From IMG/VR virus record IMGVR_UViG_3300046458_000143, positions 1 to 36,622 of that record: a DNA stretch of 36,622 nucleotides. One strand, written 5' to 3'. Made by a program: the position numbers and the translations under genes. This stretch comes from a virus. The notes under the pieces are model-generated. The model saw nothing but the letters and a program-made list of their open reading frames with translations. It was not told the origin of the DNA and did not search any database. Below, piece after piece: positions 1 to 7,348 of this stretch. Each line of letters opens with the position of its first letter. Within the stretch, counting starts at the first letter, position 1.

Positions 1-315
1 CTAGACACTTCCAAGCCGTTGATAATAATGGTTTTCATATTGTGTCGGTGACATCTGATTGCTAGAACCATGCCGACGCTTACTGTTATAAAACATTTCG
101 ATGTAATCAAAAATATCGCTGTGGGCTTTTTCCCGCGTCCCGTAGATCTTTTTCTTTATCCGTTCGCGTTTCAACAACAGGAAAAAGCTAGCTGCAACCA
201 CATTATCGTGGCAGTAACCGCGAAGGCTCATGCTGCTCTCCTGCCCTATGTTGCAGAGAACGACTGGTGAGAGCTGGCGCTCAATATAATCGATCGCTGG
301 TGATGGAAAGCTCAC
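1..315 (-). pseudogene. IS3-family transposase (OrfB) C-terminal remnant
   Basis: The C-terminal two thirds matches the end of IS3-family (IS150-like) OrfB transposases: a CHDNVVAASFF segment followed by an LLKRERIKKKIYG-like stretch, IFDYIEMFYNSKRRH and a terminal MSPTQYE...RLGSV. These enzymes are DDE recombinases that move the insertion sequence. The usual third acidic residue lies in a DNxVAESFF motif; here it reads DNVVAASFF, so the catalytic Glu is replaced by Ala. The first ~28 residues do not look like the family, and the DDE Asp residues are absent, so only a 3' fragment survives. It abuts the end of the preceding minus-strand gene at 315, suggesting an old insertion followed by decay. 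No terminal inverted repeat could be identified inside the window. Confidence 0.8.
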
Positions 316-554
316 TAATGAACCCTCCCCATAATGCGCAAGACCCAGTAACGGTTCTCGCTACCATCGGTAGTTTTATCCGCGAAATCGGGCTGGTACC
401 GCTCAATCCAGGCATTTGCATCTGCCTGACTAAAGTGCCAGTTGATTTCACGCAATTTCGTGATGAATAAATTTGTTTGTAGAAATCGGTATTCTTTCGG
501 ATTTAGTTGTATTACCGCTACAAAAGCGGCATGGATGTCTGCTGTGCGTAGCAT
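315..554 (-). CDS. Small conserved-looking hypothetical protein
   Basis: A 79-residue soluble protein rich in aromatic residues (KEYRFLQTNLF, NWHFSQADANAWIERYQ, ENRYWVLR). I do not recognise a named family. It has no signal peptide or membrane segment. The regularly charged and aromatic composition looks like a real coding sequence rather than a shadow. Its last residues (after ENRYWVLR) meet the transposase fragment at 315, so its natural C-terminus may have been replaced by the insertion. It reads in the same direction as the tail operon but is separated from it by the + strand pair at 784-1363, so it must have its own promoter or be silent. Function unknown. Confidence 0.55.
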   Translation of the reverse strand: MLRTADIHAAFVAVIQLNPKEYRFLQTNLFITKLREINWHFSQADANAWIERYQPDFADKTTDGSENRYWVLRIMGRVH

Positions 555-783
555 AATTCCCCCTTAAAAATAACTGTGTGCATAAAGTAATCGAGACGTG
601 AGAATACTTCATGGGCATATTAGGAAACTTTTAGAAACCCAATGATAGTTAAGGTGTTTTGAGTCTACATTACATTGATCGTTTTCAGCGATCGATTGGC
701 CGCAATTGATCAACAAAACCAATTTGAGTTAAGTCAATTACCCATGCTCTTATTGCGTCAATTTTTAAGAGAATGAAATCAAC
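555..783. promoter_or_regulatory. AT-rich intergenic region between divergent genes
   Basis: These 229 bases separate the divergent genes at 554 (minus) and 784 (plus). The region is AT-rich, unlike the neighbouring tail genes, and should hold the promoter of the 784 gene. TTGATC near 707 and TTGAGT near 724 are possible -35 elements, but no convincing -10 stands out. A purine stretch (AAGAGAATGAAA) just before the ATG at 784 is the likely ribosome-binding site. A CGATCG palindrome lies near 690. No RNA gene or ORF is visible. Confidence 0.35.
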
Positions 784-1233
784 ATGAAAAACAAGAAAGT
801 CAGTCTTGTGGCCACGTACAGCGCCGCCAACAGGGATGCCGCAAAGTCATTAATGTCCAACCCTGCTGCAATGGGGCTTTATGAGGTCATTCTCGTTAAC
901 GAGGGCAACACAGAAGACATTACTGACCCTGCAGCAACATCCATCCGCGTTACCAACTTCAAACACCATTCAGAGCCTTTTGTCATGGCCATTGGGGCGC
1001 ACCATGCCACAGGTGATGTTGTTGTCTTGTGTCGCAAGCCTGAAAGCATCACAGCCGGTTTGTGCAAGCAATTAAACAAAGTTCAAAAGCGTTACAGCCC
1101 CGGTGAAGGACTTCACGTTTTTATGCGTTCAGATTTCCCCTGGCCTTATGACATCGACACTGGGTTTGAAAAAGGACAGGCAGGGCGCTTTTTAAATCTG
1201 TCATGGGAAGTCATAAGCCATGTGGAAGGGTAA
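784..1233 (+). CDS. Short glycosyltransferase-2-like protein without a DxD motif
   Basis: 149 residues. The layout resembles the N-terminal half of GT-A fold family-2 glycosyltransferases: an N-terminal VSLVATYSA strand, then YEVILVNEGNTEDIT in the place of the family's YEIIVVDDGSTDDT, then GAHHATGDVVVLC in the place of NxGxxxAxGxYIxFLD. The metal/nucleotide-sugar DxD is missing (CRKPES instead), and the acceptor half found in the usual 250-330-residue enzymes is absent. It may be a degenerate or repurposed enzyme. The next gene, a small membrane protein, overlaps its end by 14 bases, so the two are probably co-translated. They lie in the opposite direction to the tail genes, like a phage moron. 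Host-surface modification is an inference from context; the fold call is my pattern reading only. Confidence 0.6.
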   Translation: MKNKKVSLVATYSAANRDAAKSLMSNPAAMGLYEVILVNEGNTEDITDPAATSIRVTNFKHHSEPFVMAIGAHHATGDVVVLCRKPESITAGLCKQLNKVQKRYSPGEGLHVFMRSDFPWPYDIDTGFEKGQAGRFLNLSWEVISHVEG

Positions 1234-1363
1234 CCCGCACGCTGAATTTATCTTTGCCATAATCATTGTTGTTTGCACGTTCGGCGCGTTGTTGGTGTTG
1301 ACATTGGATATCTGGCGCGTGTTGCGCCGCTATATGAAGAGCAGAAAAAATAAGGGGCAATGA
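1220..1363 (+). CDS. Small single-pass membrane protein
   Basis: 47 residues starting MWKGNPHAEF. One clear membrane helix (FIFAIIIVVCTFGALLVLTL, about residues 10-29) is followed by a strongly basic tail (WRVLRRYMKSRKNKGQ). The positive-inside rule predicts N-out, C-in. Its ATG lies 14 bases inside the end of the 784 gene, and GGGAAG about 11-16 bases upstream may act as the ribosome-binding site. The stop codon sits within the stem of the terminator at 1353. I infer that it partners the glycosyltransferase-like protein upstream, but nothing in the sequence proves a function. Confidence 0.6.
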   Translation: MWKGNPHAEFIFAIIIVVCTFGALLVLTLDIWRVLRRYMKSRKNKGQ

Positions 1364-1376
1364 TGCCCCTTTTACT
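1353..1376. terminator. Bidirectional intrinsic terminator
   Basis: GGGGCA-ATGA-TGCCCC stem followed by TTTT on the + strand and by TTATTTTTT on the minus strand. It lies between the convergent 1220 gene (+) and the tail-fibre assembly gene (minus), and so can end both transcripts, including the late operon. Confidence 0.8.
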
Positions 1377-1880
1377 TTATGCGGGCAATGCTGGCCATTC
1401 AGGCGCATCAACGCCAACATCAACCCTGTTAAGCGCCACGCGGTATGTTTTCCACGCCTTCAGTAAGGCGATCTCTTCTTTGGTGGCAATCCCTAATTCA
1501 ACCGCATCAGCAAGGGGCGCGACAGATTGCGCGGCCAGTTGTAACAGTCCCAGCTTTCTAGCTTCGGCTAGCGCCACGTGATCAACTGGCGCAGGGACGA
1601 TTTTCTCCCCGTCATACATCCATTCGCCGTCAATGTTGAAACCTTTCGGTACGGATTTTTTAGCTACTTCAGCCACGGCCATATTCACAGGCCACAACGC
1701 AGAAACGTCATAATCTGCCGTTCTGATAATGCCATCAGCGGTAAACGCAATTTTGAGTTTCACCGCCGAGAATTTTTCCTGGCTTGCATACCAGTCATTA
1801 CCATCTTCATCTTTCAGATAAAGAATATTTTCAGCTTCTTTAATTTCAGGCTCGTAAAATGAAAGTTGTTTTAATTGCAT
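1377..1880 (-). CDS. Tail fibre assembly chaperone
   Basis: 167 residues, typical of the Caudo_TAP family (Mu U, P2 G, lambda Tfa). These proteins help the tail fibre trimerise and may remain on it. The protein opens with MQLKQLSFYEPE, the family's short N-terminal head, then a LYLKDEDGNDWYASQEKF segment and the characteristic C-terminal helical part (LAEARKLGLLQLA ... EEIALLKAWKTYRVALNRVDV). An ATG further upstream at 1904 would overlap the fibre gene. I prefer 1880 because it follows the fibre stop by 2 bases and begins at the conserved N-terminus. It is the last gene of the leftward late operon, immediately after the fibre gene as in P2 and Mu. Confidence 0.92.
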   Translation of the reverse strand: MQLKQLSFYEPEIKEAENILYLKDEDGNDWYASQEKFSAVKLKIAFTADGIIRTADYDVSALWPVNMAVAEVAKKSVPKGFNIDGEWMYDGEKIVPAPVDHVALAEARKLGLLQLAAQSVAPLADAVELGIATKEEIALLKAWKTYRVALNRVDVGVDAPEWPALPA

Positions 1881-1882
1881 AA

Positions 1883-3733
1883 TTACCCCGAAATAGTGCG
1901 CCACGCGCCATTAATATTAATTTGGATCGGCTTGTACTGGATGGTGTCATCCACAGGCGCATCCCCTTCAACATACCAGCCCGTAAACGCACACCCGCCC
2001 GGAACGTAATTCCAGCCATTACGTTTCAGTACAATCGTTCCAGGACTTCCCTGACGAACATCGATCACCGTTGCTGTTTTTAGCGGATAGCGCCCGTCGC
2101 TTTCGGCTTTGGTATAAGCTCCGGTTTTAGCCATATAACCCGCATCAGATTGCGCTTTCGTGTAATAACGTGAATCAAAGTTACCGTAATCTGACGGAAC
2201 AAATCTCCCGCTACCAGTGATTCCACCATTCACGGCAAGACCATGCCCCATAGTGACTGCGCCGGTAGAGATATCGACGTAAAATGGACGTAGGTTGTTA
2301 TAGCCTCCGAACTGATCACCGGAGTTTGTCATCATCAGATAAAGTCTGTTGCCATCGTTTCGCCAGAATGTGCCGTAACTCCCGTAAGCTATTCGGAAAC
2401 TATTAGCGCTTGAGCTTTGCATTTCACCCGTGGCTTTCATGGGGCCACTCAAATTAACGGCCCTGCCATTGGCTGTGGTTACAGAAATAGAACCATCTTC
2501 ACCCAAAACTAATCCAGTTCCGCCCTTATAGTTAAAAAGCGAAACATGATAATTTGCGCCTCCCCGCCCCACATAAAATACGTTATCCCCGTTGTAATCC
2601 TTGCCCAGAAGATAAGTTGACTGACCAGCAGCAAGCGGCCACAGCGCTACCGCTGCGCCATTGCCTTTAACAGCTATGCCTTTCTGGAATGTCCCGCCCT
2701 GCGATGATGAAACGGCGTCAACATCCGCCGCTGATGGCTTATTCTTATCGGTATAAAAATACTGATAATCCTTGCTACCCGTCCCCGTTGCGCCATCCCA
2801 TCGAAACGCGATTTTTCCTTTTGGATCGGATGGAATAATCAGGTGACGACTTTGCTTTACCGCCCCACCATCCTGATAAAGCGTAAAGGTATAGGCGTAA
2901 GGTCCACCGCTAACAGCATGCGTCCAGAAACCGGAAGGTAAATCCGTCGGGATATTGTCGTAATTGTTACTCGCTACGGCAGGCGTGCGGGGTGCCACAC
3001 CTCCCAGCCCGTGCCAGCCCGTCACCGGTACTCGCCCGGTTGTCGTGTCTGTCATCGACGTGACGACATCTGCTTTTGCCGCCGTTCCGAGGCTCTCCTT
3101 AACTTTGGTCAGGTCATCATTAACGGTCTTTATTGCCTTTGGTGTGGCCGCAATCGCTTCTGAGGTGCTGTCAGTCGCGCTACTGAGCTGGACAAGACCT
3201 TTACGCCCAATTGTGGCATCCAGAACGCCAATAGCTTCACGCGAGCTTTTTTGTGCAGCCTCGCCTTTCGCCGCGATTTCAGACAGATTTTTATCGATCC
3301 TCAGGAACAGACCATCGCCGGTCGCAACTTTTAATTCAACATTTGCCGTCTCCGATACCGCAAGGCGGTACTGCAGGCTCACACTAACCCCGTTTTCCGG
3401 CTTCTCTATGGCGGCACAGTTCGCAACGGAATAAAGCTCCCCAGCATCGGTCAGCAGGCCCACTTCCCTGACAACGAACCCGCCAACATCGACCGGCAAG
3501 ACCAGTTGCGCGATAAACTGGTTCGCCTGGTCTGGCGAAACCTGCAGTGCAGAAATGGCGTTGCGATACACTTCACGTACCAGTTTCGTCTGTGCCGGAT
3601 CCGGCCTGACGGCCTGCCCGTTCCCGTCACCCACCACAAAATCTTTAATAATGACGGGCTTCCCGGTCGCAGAGGACTGCGCCTCCAGCTCTTTGCCCTT
3701 GTTGGTCAGAATGCTGTAATACTTTTCAGCCAT
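1883..3733 (-). CDS. Tail fibre protein
   Basis: 616 residues. The N-terminal ~150 residues (MAEKYYSILTNKGKELEA ... VGGFVVREVGLLTDAGELYSVANC) match the P2 gpH / DUF3751 baseplate-attachment domain, which fixes the fibre to the baseplate. The middle is a low-complexity, glycine- and serine-rich shaft. The C-terminal third carries YxK(A)xSDxxY elements (YYTKAQSDAGY, AYTKAESDGRY) and ends in an aromatic-rich tip (GWNYVPGGCAFTGWYVEG). The tip recognises the host surface, usually LPS in this group, and is the most variable part. The gene starts 2 bases after tail protein I and is followed by its chaperone. Confidence 0.93.
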   Translation of the reverse strand: MAEKYYSILTNKGKELEAQSSATGKPVIIKDFVVGDGNGQAVRPDPAQTKLVREVYRNAISALQVSPDQANQFIAQLVLPVDVGGFVVREVGLLTDAGELYSVANCAAIEKPENGVSVSLQYRLAVSETANVELKVATGDGLFLRIDKNLSEIAAKGEAAQKSSREAIGVLDATIGRKGLVQLSSATDSTSEAIAATPKAIKTVNDDLTKVKESLGTAAKADVVTSMTDTTTGRVPVTGWHGLGGVAPRTPAVASNNYDNIPTDLPSGFWTHAVSGGPYAYTFTLYQDGGAVKQSRHLIIPSDPKGKIAFRWDGATGTGSKDYQYFYTDKNKPSAADVDAVSSSQGGTFQKGIAVKGNGAAVALWPLAAGQSTYLLGKDYNGDNVFYVGRGGANYHVSLFNYKGGTGLVLGEDGSISVTTANGRAVNLSGPMKATGEMQSSSANSFRIAYGSYGTFWRNDGNRLYLMMTNSGDQFGGYNNLRPFYVDISTGAVTMGHGLAVNGGITGSGRFVPSDYGNFDSRYYTKAQSDAGYMAKTGAYTKAESDGRYPLKTATVIDVRQGSPGTIVLKRNGWNYVPGGCAFTGWYVEGDAPVDDTIQYKPIQININGAWRTISG

Positions 3734-3735
3734 GG

Positions 3736-4287
3736 CTAAACTCCTGCCTCAATAACAACGTCAATCCAGGCGGTAACGGCGCCGCCGGTAAAATAGGTTC
3801 CCTTCGCACCCAGATCGGCGATCACATCGATGGTGGTCAGCATGCTGCGAAGGTTTTTGGCTTTATCCACCTGACGCCGTATGCGCTGGTACAGCGCCTC
3901 ATCAACGGTATGCAGGCTGTAGACCTCCACGCGGAAGGTATAGGGGTCTTTGCGCGGTTCATCTTCCCACCATTCCACGACGGTGGTCGGCAGACTGACG
4001 GCACTCAGCGACCGGCGAACCGCACCGGCCGTACCGCGATGCTGATGCACGTAAGCGGCATCCTTAATCACCTGCCGTTTTTCTTCCTCCGTCCAGGCGT
4101 CCTCCCACGAATCCACTGCAAATTCCCAGGCCAGCCAGGGCAGAAGATGAGCCGGACAGGTGTCAGGATTTTTCGCCTTACGCACCATGTCAGTATCCAG
4201 CGCAACAATCTGCTCTGTACTGGCCTGCTCCAGAGCCCGTTCCGGGTGAATGGCTGAGGGAGGAAGAAGGGAGCGAAATTTATCCAC
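3736..4287 (-). CDS. I: Phage tail protein I (baseplate wedge)
   Basis: 183 residues of the P2 gpI family. Recognisable blocks are SLLPPSAIHPERALEQAS at the start, CPAHLLPWLAWEFAVDSW, and KRQVIKDAAYVHQHRGTAGAVRR. gpI forms part of the baseplate wedge with gpJ and connects it to the fibre gpH. It overlaps the end of gene J by 8 bases and is followed 2 bases later by the fibre gene, the P2 order J-I-H-G. A good match to the family in length (P2 gpI is about 176 residues) and no visible damage. Confidence 0.93.
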   Translation of the reverse strand: MDKFRSLLPPSAIHPERALEQASTEQIVALDTDMVRKAKNPDTCPAHLLPWLAWEFAVDSWEDAWTEEEKRQVIKDAAYVHQHRGTAGAVRRSLSAVSLPTTVVEWWEDEPRKDPYTFRVEVYSLHTVDEALYQRIRRQVDKAKNLRSMLTTIDVIADLGAKGTYFTGGAVTAWIDVVIEAGV

Positions 4288-5194
4288 TGGCGCCCCCTTT
4301 ACGTGTGACCTTTATCGCGCTGCACCAGGGCGCCTGGCCCGCCACGGCTTCCAGATCTGCCGTCGGGCTGATCAACCTGACCCGGGCCACACCGGGTTGC
4401 TGAAGCGCAGAGTAAATCGCGGAAAGCGGTACGATGGCATTAATGCGGTGGGAGAGCTGGGTATAGCTCGTCAGCGTGCTGATGGCGTTTTCCCGCACCG
4501 TCTGCGCATCCGGCCCGTCAGGAATATCAAGCTCCGCCGTAACGGCATAACTGGCGATGGTGGCACTTTTCACGCTGACAAAATCGGTTAGCGGCCTGAC
4601 TTCATCCGCGCTCAGTGTGTTCATGACGGTTTCAATAAGAATGAGTCCTGCCTGACCGTTCCCGGTGCGCGAGAGCACGTACACATCCACCTCGCCGGGG
4701 CGGTTATGTGTCTCAGGCCCGTAGGCATCCGCATCCAGTACATCGTTATCCGCTGATTTGGCATGAAAGCGGTATGCGTTACGCGCGCCGGCCGTATTCA
4801 GCTGCGCCCACGAAAGCTGTATACGCTCACGAAAAGCGTCATCGTCTTCATAGACAGAATCTACGGGGGGAACCGCTTCCGGATCGCCGGGTTTAATCAC
4901 CAGGCGGGAAACATTAAAACCCGCACCTAACTGATCGAGATCCGAGCCTCTGGCACTGGCGAGGAAAACTGCGCGTACCGCGTCATTAACCCGCTGAAAC
5001 GCCAGGGTGAGCTGGTAGGCGTTGATTTCGCCTTGTTTATACGCCGGGTCAGATTCCACCAGCGCATCAAATTCCGGATCCAGTTCGCGCAGGCGCGCCA
5101 GCCAGCGGGTAAAAATGTCCGCGGCATCCGGTACCACGAGGGCATCCGGTACCGCCAGAGCGGACAGGTTAATTACGTCATAGCTGTTTGCCAT
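4280..5194 (-). CDS. J: Baseplate J-like protein
   Basis: 304 residues from the ATG at 5194. P2 gpJ (Baseplate_J) is a wedge protein of the contractile-tail baseplate. Diagnostic segments are an FDALVESDPAYKQGE stretch, RGSDLDQLGAGFNV (the classic LDxLGxxxxV block), DDDAFRERIQLSW and GPGEVDVYVLSRTGNG-like strands (here PGEVDVYVLSRTGNG). The open frame continues upstream to 5296, but those extra 34 residues lie inside gene W and do not resemble the family; MANSYDVINLSAL is the natural start. It overlaps W by 17 bases and I by 8 bases, so translation is probably coupled. Confidence 0.93.
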   Translation of the reverse strand: MANSYDVINLSALAVPDALVVPDAADIFTRWLARLRELDPEFDALVESDPAYKQGEINAYQLTLAFQRVNDAVRAVFLASARGSDLDQLGAGFNVSRLVIKPGDPEAVPPVDSVYEDDDAFRERIQLSWAQLNTAGARNAYRFHAKSADNDVLDADAYGPETHNRPGEVDVYVLSRTGNGQAGLILIETVMNTLSADEVRPLTDFVSVKSATIASYAVTAELDIPDGPDAQTVRENAISTLTSYTQLSHRINAIVPLSAIYSALQQPGVARVRLISPTADLEAVAGQAPWCSAIKVTRKGGASG

Positions 5195-5531
5195 AAATCG
5201 GTATGCCTCCGGTGCTGACAGGAAGATTGTTCTCTTTGTTAATCCCTTCGATATCCACCACACATCCCGTTTCATCAGCCGGGAAAGAAACGACAACGCG
5301 CGTGACCTTCAGCCGGGGTTCCCAGCGCGACAGCGCCGAGGCGGTCGCGGCGATAATGCGAAGCCTGGTCAGGTCGTCGCGGGGGTTATCCACCAGCGAA
5401 AACAGGTCACTGCCATAATCACGAACCAGCACACGGCTGCCGACGGGCGTGGAGAGAATATCGCTGATGGACTGGCGCAAATGATCGCTACCGGACAAGC
5501 GTTTCCCGGTCCGGCTGTTTACACCGTTCAT
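5178..5531 (-). CDS. W: Baseplate assembly protein W (GPW/gp25)
   Basis: 117 residues of the gpW/gp25 family, the lysozyme-like baseplate wedge protein of P2, Mu and T4. Motifs: MNGVNSRTGKRLSG at the start, DHLRQSISDILSTPVGSRVLVRDYGSDLF (the conserved TPxGSRVxRPxYGS block), and SALSRWEPRLKV. It starts the wedge genes W-J-I and lies 36 bases downstream of gene D. Length equals P2 W (about 115). Confidence 0.94.
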   Translation of the reverse strand: MNGVNSRTGKRLSGSDHLRQSISDILSTPVGSRVLVRDYGSDLFSLVDNPRDDLTRLRIIAATASALSRWEPRLKVTRVVVSFPADETGCVVDIEGINKENNLPVSTGGIPIYGKQL

Positions 5532-5567
5532 AGTATTTTCCGTATCTGTTTGTCGGATGGCTGAGGA

Positions 5568-6686
5568 TTAGCCGAAGTAATCCGGGCCGGTCTTTTCCTT
5601 GCTGCCGGATTTTTTTGAGGATTTCGCAGCTTTGCGAATATCAACCACCAGGTTGTATGCGTAGCTGAACCCGGCGGGAGTCAGGGAAAACACCAGTGAC
5701 TCCACCACCCAGGCACGATCTTCCCGCTCGCCAAAACCGGATGTGGAAACGCCGGATTCTGCCGTGAGGGGAACATGTTTCGGTCGGCAGGGGCCGGTTA
5801 CCGTCATTTTCTGCTCATTGCGGCGGGCCTGCGTTTTTTTCGCTTTGGCCTGCTGGTCGGCGGTGGCCTTTACCGGCTGGGTATACGGATTAGCCATAGA
5901 GGGGCCGTCATGGTCAACTGAGGTGGTTTTGGTCTTGCCGTCAGCCTCATCGTAATAACGCACGCCGATTTTGCCCGATGACTTACCGCTGCTGCCGGTC
6001 GCCTTGCCCGTCGAACTCCCCCGCTCGCCTTCATTGTATGACCAGCTGGAGACCTCTTCAGGTGTGATGACCAGTGCGCCTGTCTGACCACCGGAGGCTT
6101 TCGCTGTGGCTCCCTGACGCAGAAACAGCCAGTAACCGCCCGACGGCTTGCTGACGGCGTTCCATGTGCGGGCAAGGCGGGTCAGCAAATTGGCGTCGGA
6201 TTCTGCCACCTGATCAACGTGATCGATATGGATATCGGCGAGCTCTGCGGCCACTTTCGGTACCAGACCGTTTTCAGTGGCCACAGTTTTGACCAGATCC
6301 GCCAGTCGCAGATTATCCCAGCTTCGAGTCTTCTGGCTGAGCACATCACCGGGCTGTTTCTGTGCGTTCATGGGCGCGGCGGTGGCATAAATCTCGATAC
6401 GACGTGGCGGGCCGCTGCTGCCCACGCCGGACACCACGAACCAGCCCTTATCCACCAGCTGGTCGTTAAAGCCCAGAGCCACACGTATCCGTGCGCCTTT
6501 TGTCGGTAAAGGAAGCGTTTCCGACAGCAGCGTGATTTTCAGCTCATCCGCTTTTGCCGTGGCGCCGCCGTAATCGGTCAGCGTTAGCTCTGCCAGGCTT
6601 TGCTGCAGCGCGCGGGTAATATCTTTTCCCTCCGCGCTGACGCTGAAAGCGGGAGCATATTCGGGTTTAACACTCTGTTCAGTCAT
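5568..6686 (-). CDS. D: Late control / tail protein D
   Basis: 372 residues from MTEQSVKPEYAPAFSVSA. The gpD family forms the hub of the tail tip and resembles T4 gp27/VgrG. Features: N-terminal AFSVSAEGKDIT-LQQSLAELTLTDYGG, central LADLVKTVATENGLVPKVAAEL and VDQVAESDANLLTRLARTWNAV, the classic D/VgrG block, and a lysine/serine-rich tail ending GPDYFG. The longer frame to 6779 overlaps gene X and has an arginine/cysteine-rich non-family N-terminus, so I use the ATG at 6686, one base past the X stop. In P2, D lies at the end of the tail cluster; here W, J, I, H and G follow it. Confidence 0.93.
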   Translation of the reverse strand: MTEQSVKPEYAPAFSVSAEGKDITRALQQSLAELTLTDYGGATAKADELKITLLSETLPLPTKGARIRVALGFNDQLVDKGWFVVSGVGSSGPPRRIEIYATAAPMNAQKQPGDVLSQKTRSWDNLRLADLVKTVATENGLVPKVAAELADIHIDHVDQVAESDANLLTRLARTWNAVSKPSGGYWLFLRQGATAKASGGQTGALVITPEEVSSWSYNEGERGSSTGKATGSSGKSSGKIGVRYYDEADGKTKTTSVDHDGPSMANPYTQPVKATADQQAKAKKTQARRNEQKMTVTGPCRPKHVPLTAESGVSTSGFGEREDRAWVVESLVFSLTPAGFSYAYNLVVDIRKAAKSSKKSGSKEKTGPDYFG

Positions 6687-6687
6687 T

Positions 6688-6903
6688 TTAATCCCACAGG
6701 CTGAACGCAGAATCCTCAACCGGCGGAGCCAGATCCGGCAGGGTGATAAACAGGCCTGACGGATAAACAGCACCGACATTGGCCAGCCCCGGATTCGCTT
6801 CGAGTACCTGCGTCACAATATAAGAAAGGTTTTCCGTGCCGTAATGCGTCGCGCAGACAGCATCCAGCACGTCACCGTCACGGGTTTGATATATCGTCTG
6901 CAT
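6688..6903 (-). CDS. X: Tail protein X
   Basis: 71 residues. P2 gpX-like: begins MQTIYQTRDGDVLDAVC and has YIVTQVLEANPGLAN and YPSGLFITLPDL, the LysM-like fold of this short tail protein. It overlaps gene U by 26 bases and is followed after one base by D. gpX is probably associated with the tail tip or tape end. Length equals P2 X (67). Confidence 0.93.
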   Translation of the reverse strand: MQTIYQTRDGDVLDAVCATHYGTENLSYIVTQVLEANPGLANVGAVYPSGLFITLPDLAPPVEDSAFSLWD

Positions 6904-7348
6904 AATGTTTCAGCGTCATCGTCCAGTTTTTATTACGGTGGCCGCCGCCAGGCAGGAATCGACTGGTCGTGTCGGAAAAGTCGATCACCACCCACCAACC
7001 CAGCACATCCCCTTCACCGCTGACCAGTTGCTGCGGCTTGTTCTGGTCTGCAAGATCGTAGAGATCGTTAACGGCATCCACCCCCTTACGAAAGAACGCA
7101 TGCGACTCCCCCTCAAGCCGGACGGTGCGCCCGGGCTTGCCGGTATACTGCAACAGGTCCTGTTTGCCGATCCGCTCCTGCTCGCTCCATCGCCAGCTGG
7201 CCTCACGGGTCAGCTGGTTGTAAGCCGTGGTGTCTATGGAAAAGGCAAAGTCGCCCAGCATCATCATCACCCGGGCAGCCTGTGCTCCACGCGCCGCGCT
7301 GGCCCCTGCCTGCCCGAAGTCTTCGAAGACCGGAATAATTTCACTCAC
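6878..7348 (-). CDS. U: Tail protein U
   Basis: 156 residues of the P2 gpU family. Conserved segments: VMMMLGDFAFSIDTTAYNQLTREASWRW, RIGKQDLLQYTGKPGRTVRLEG-like (shown here in two parts), and the C-terminal VLGWWVVIDFSDTTSRFLPGG and MTLKHYAD. P2 gpU takes part in tail-tip assembly with D and X. Its start overlaps the end of the tape measure gene by 4 bases (ATGA). Confidence 0.94.
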   Translation of the reverse strand: MSEIIPVFEDFGQAGASAARGAQAARVMMMLGDFAFSIDTTAYNQLTREASWRWSEQERIGKQDLLQYTGKPGRTVRLEGESHAFFRKGVDAVNDLYDLADQNKPQQLVSGEGDVLGWWVVIDFSDTTSRFLPGGGHRNKNWTMTLKHYADDISNP

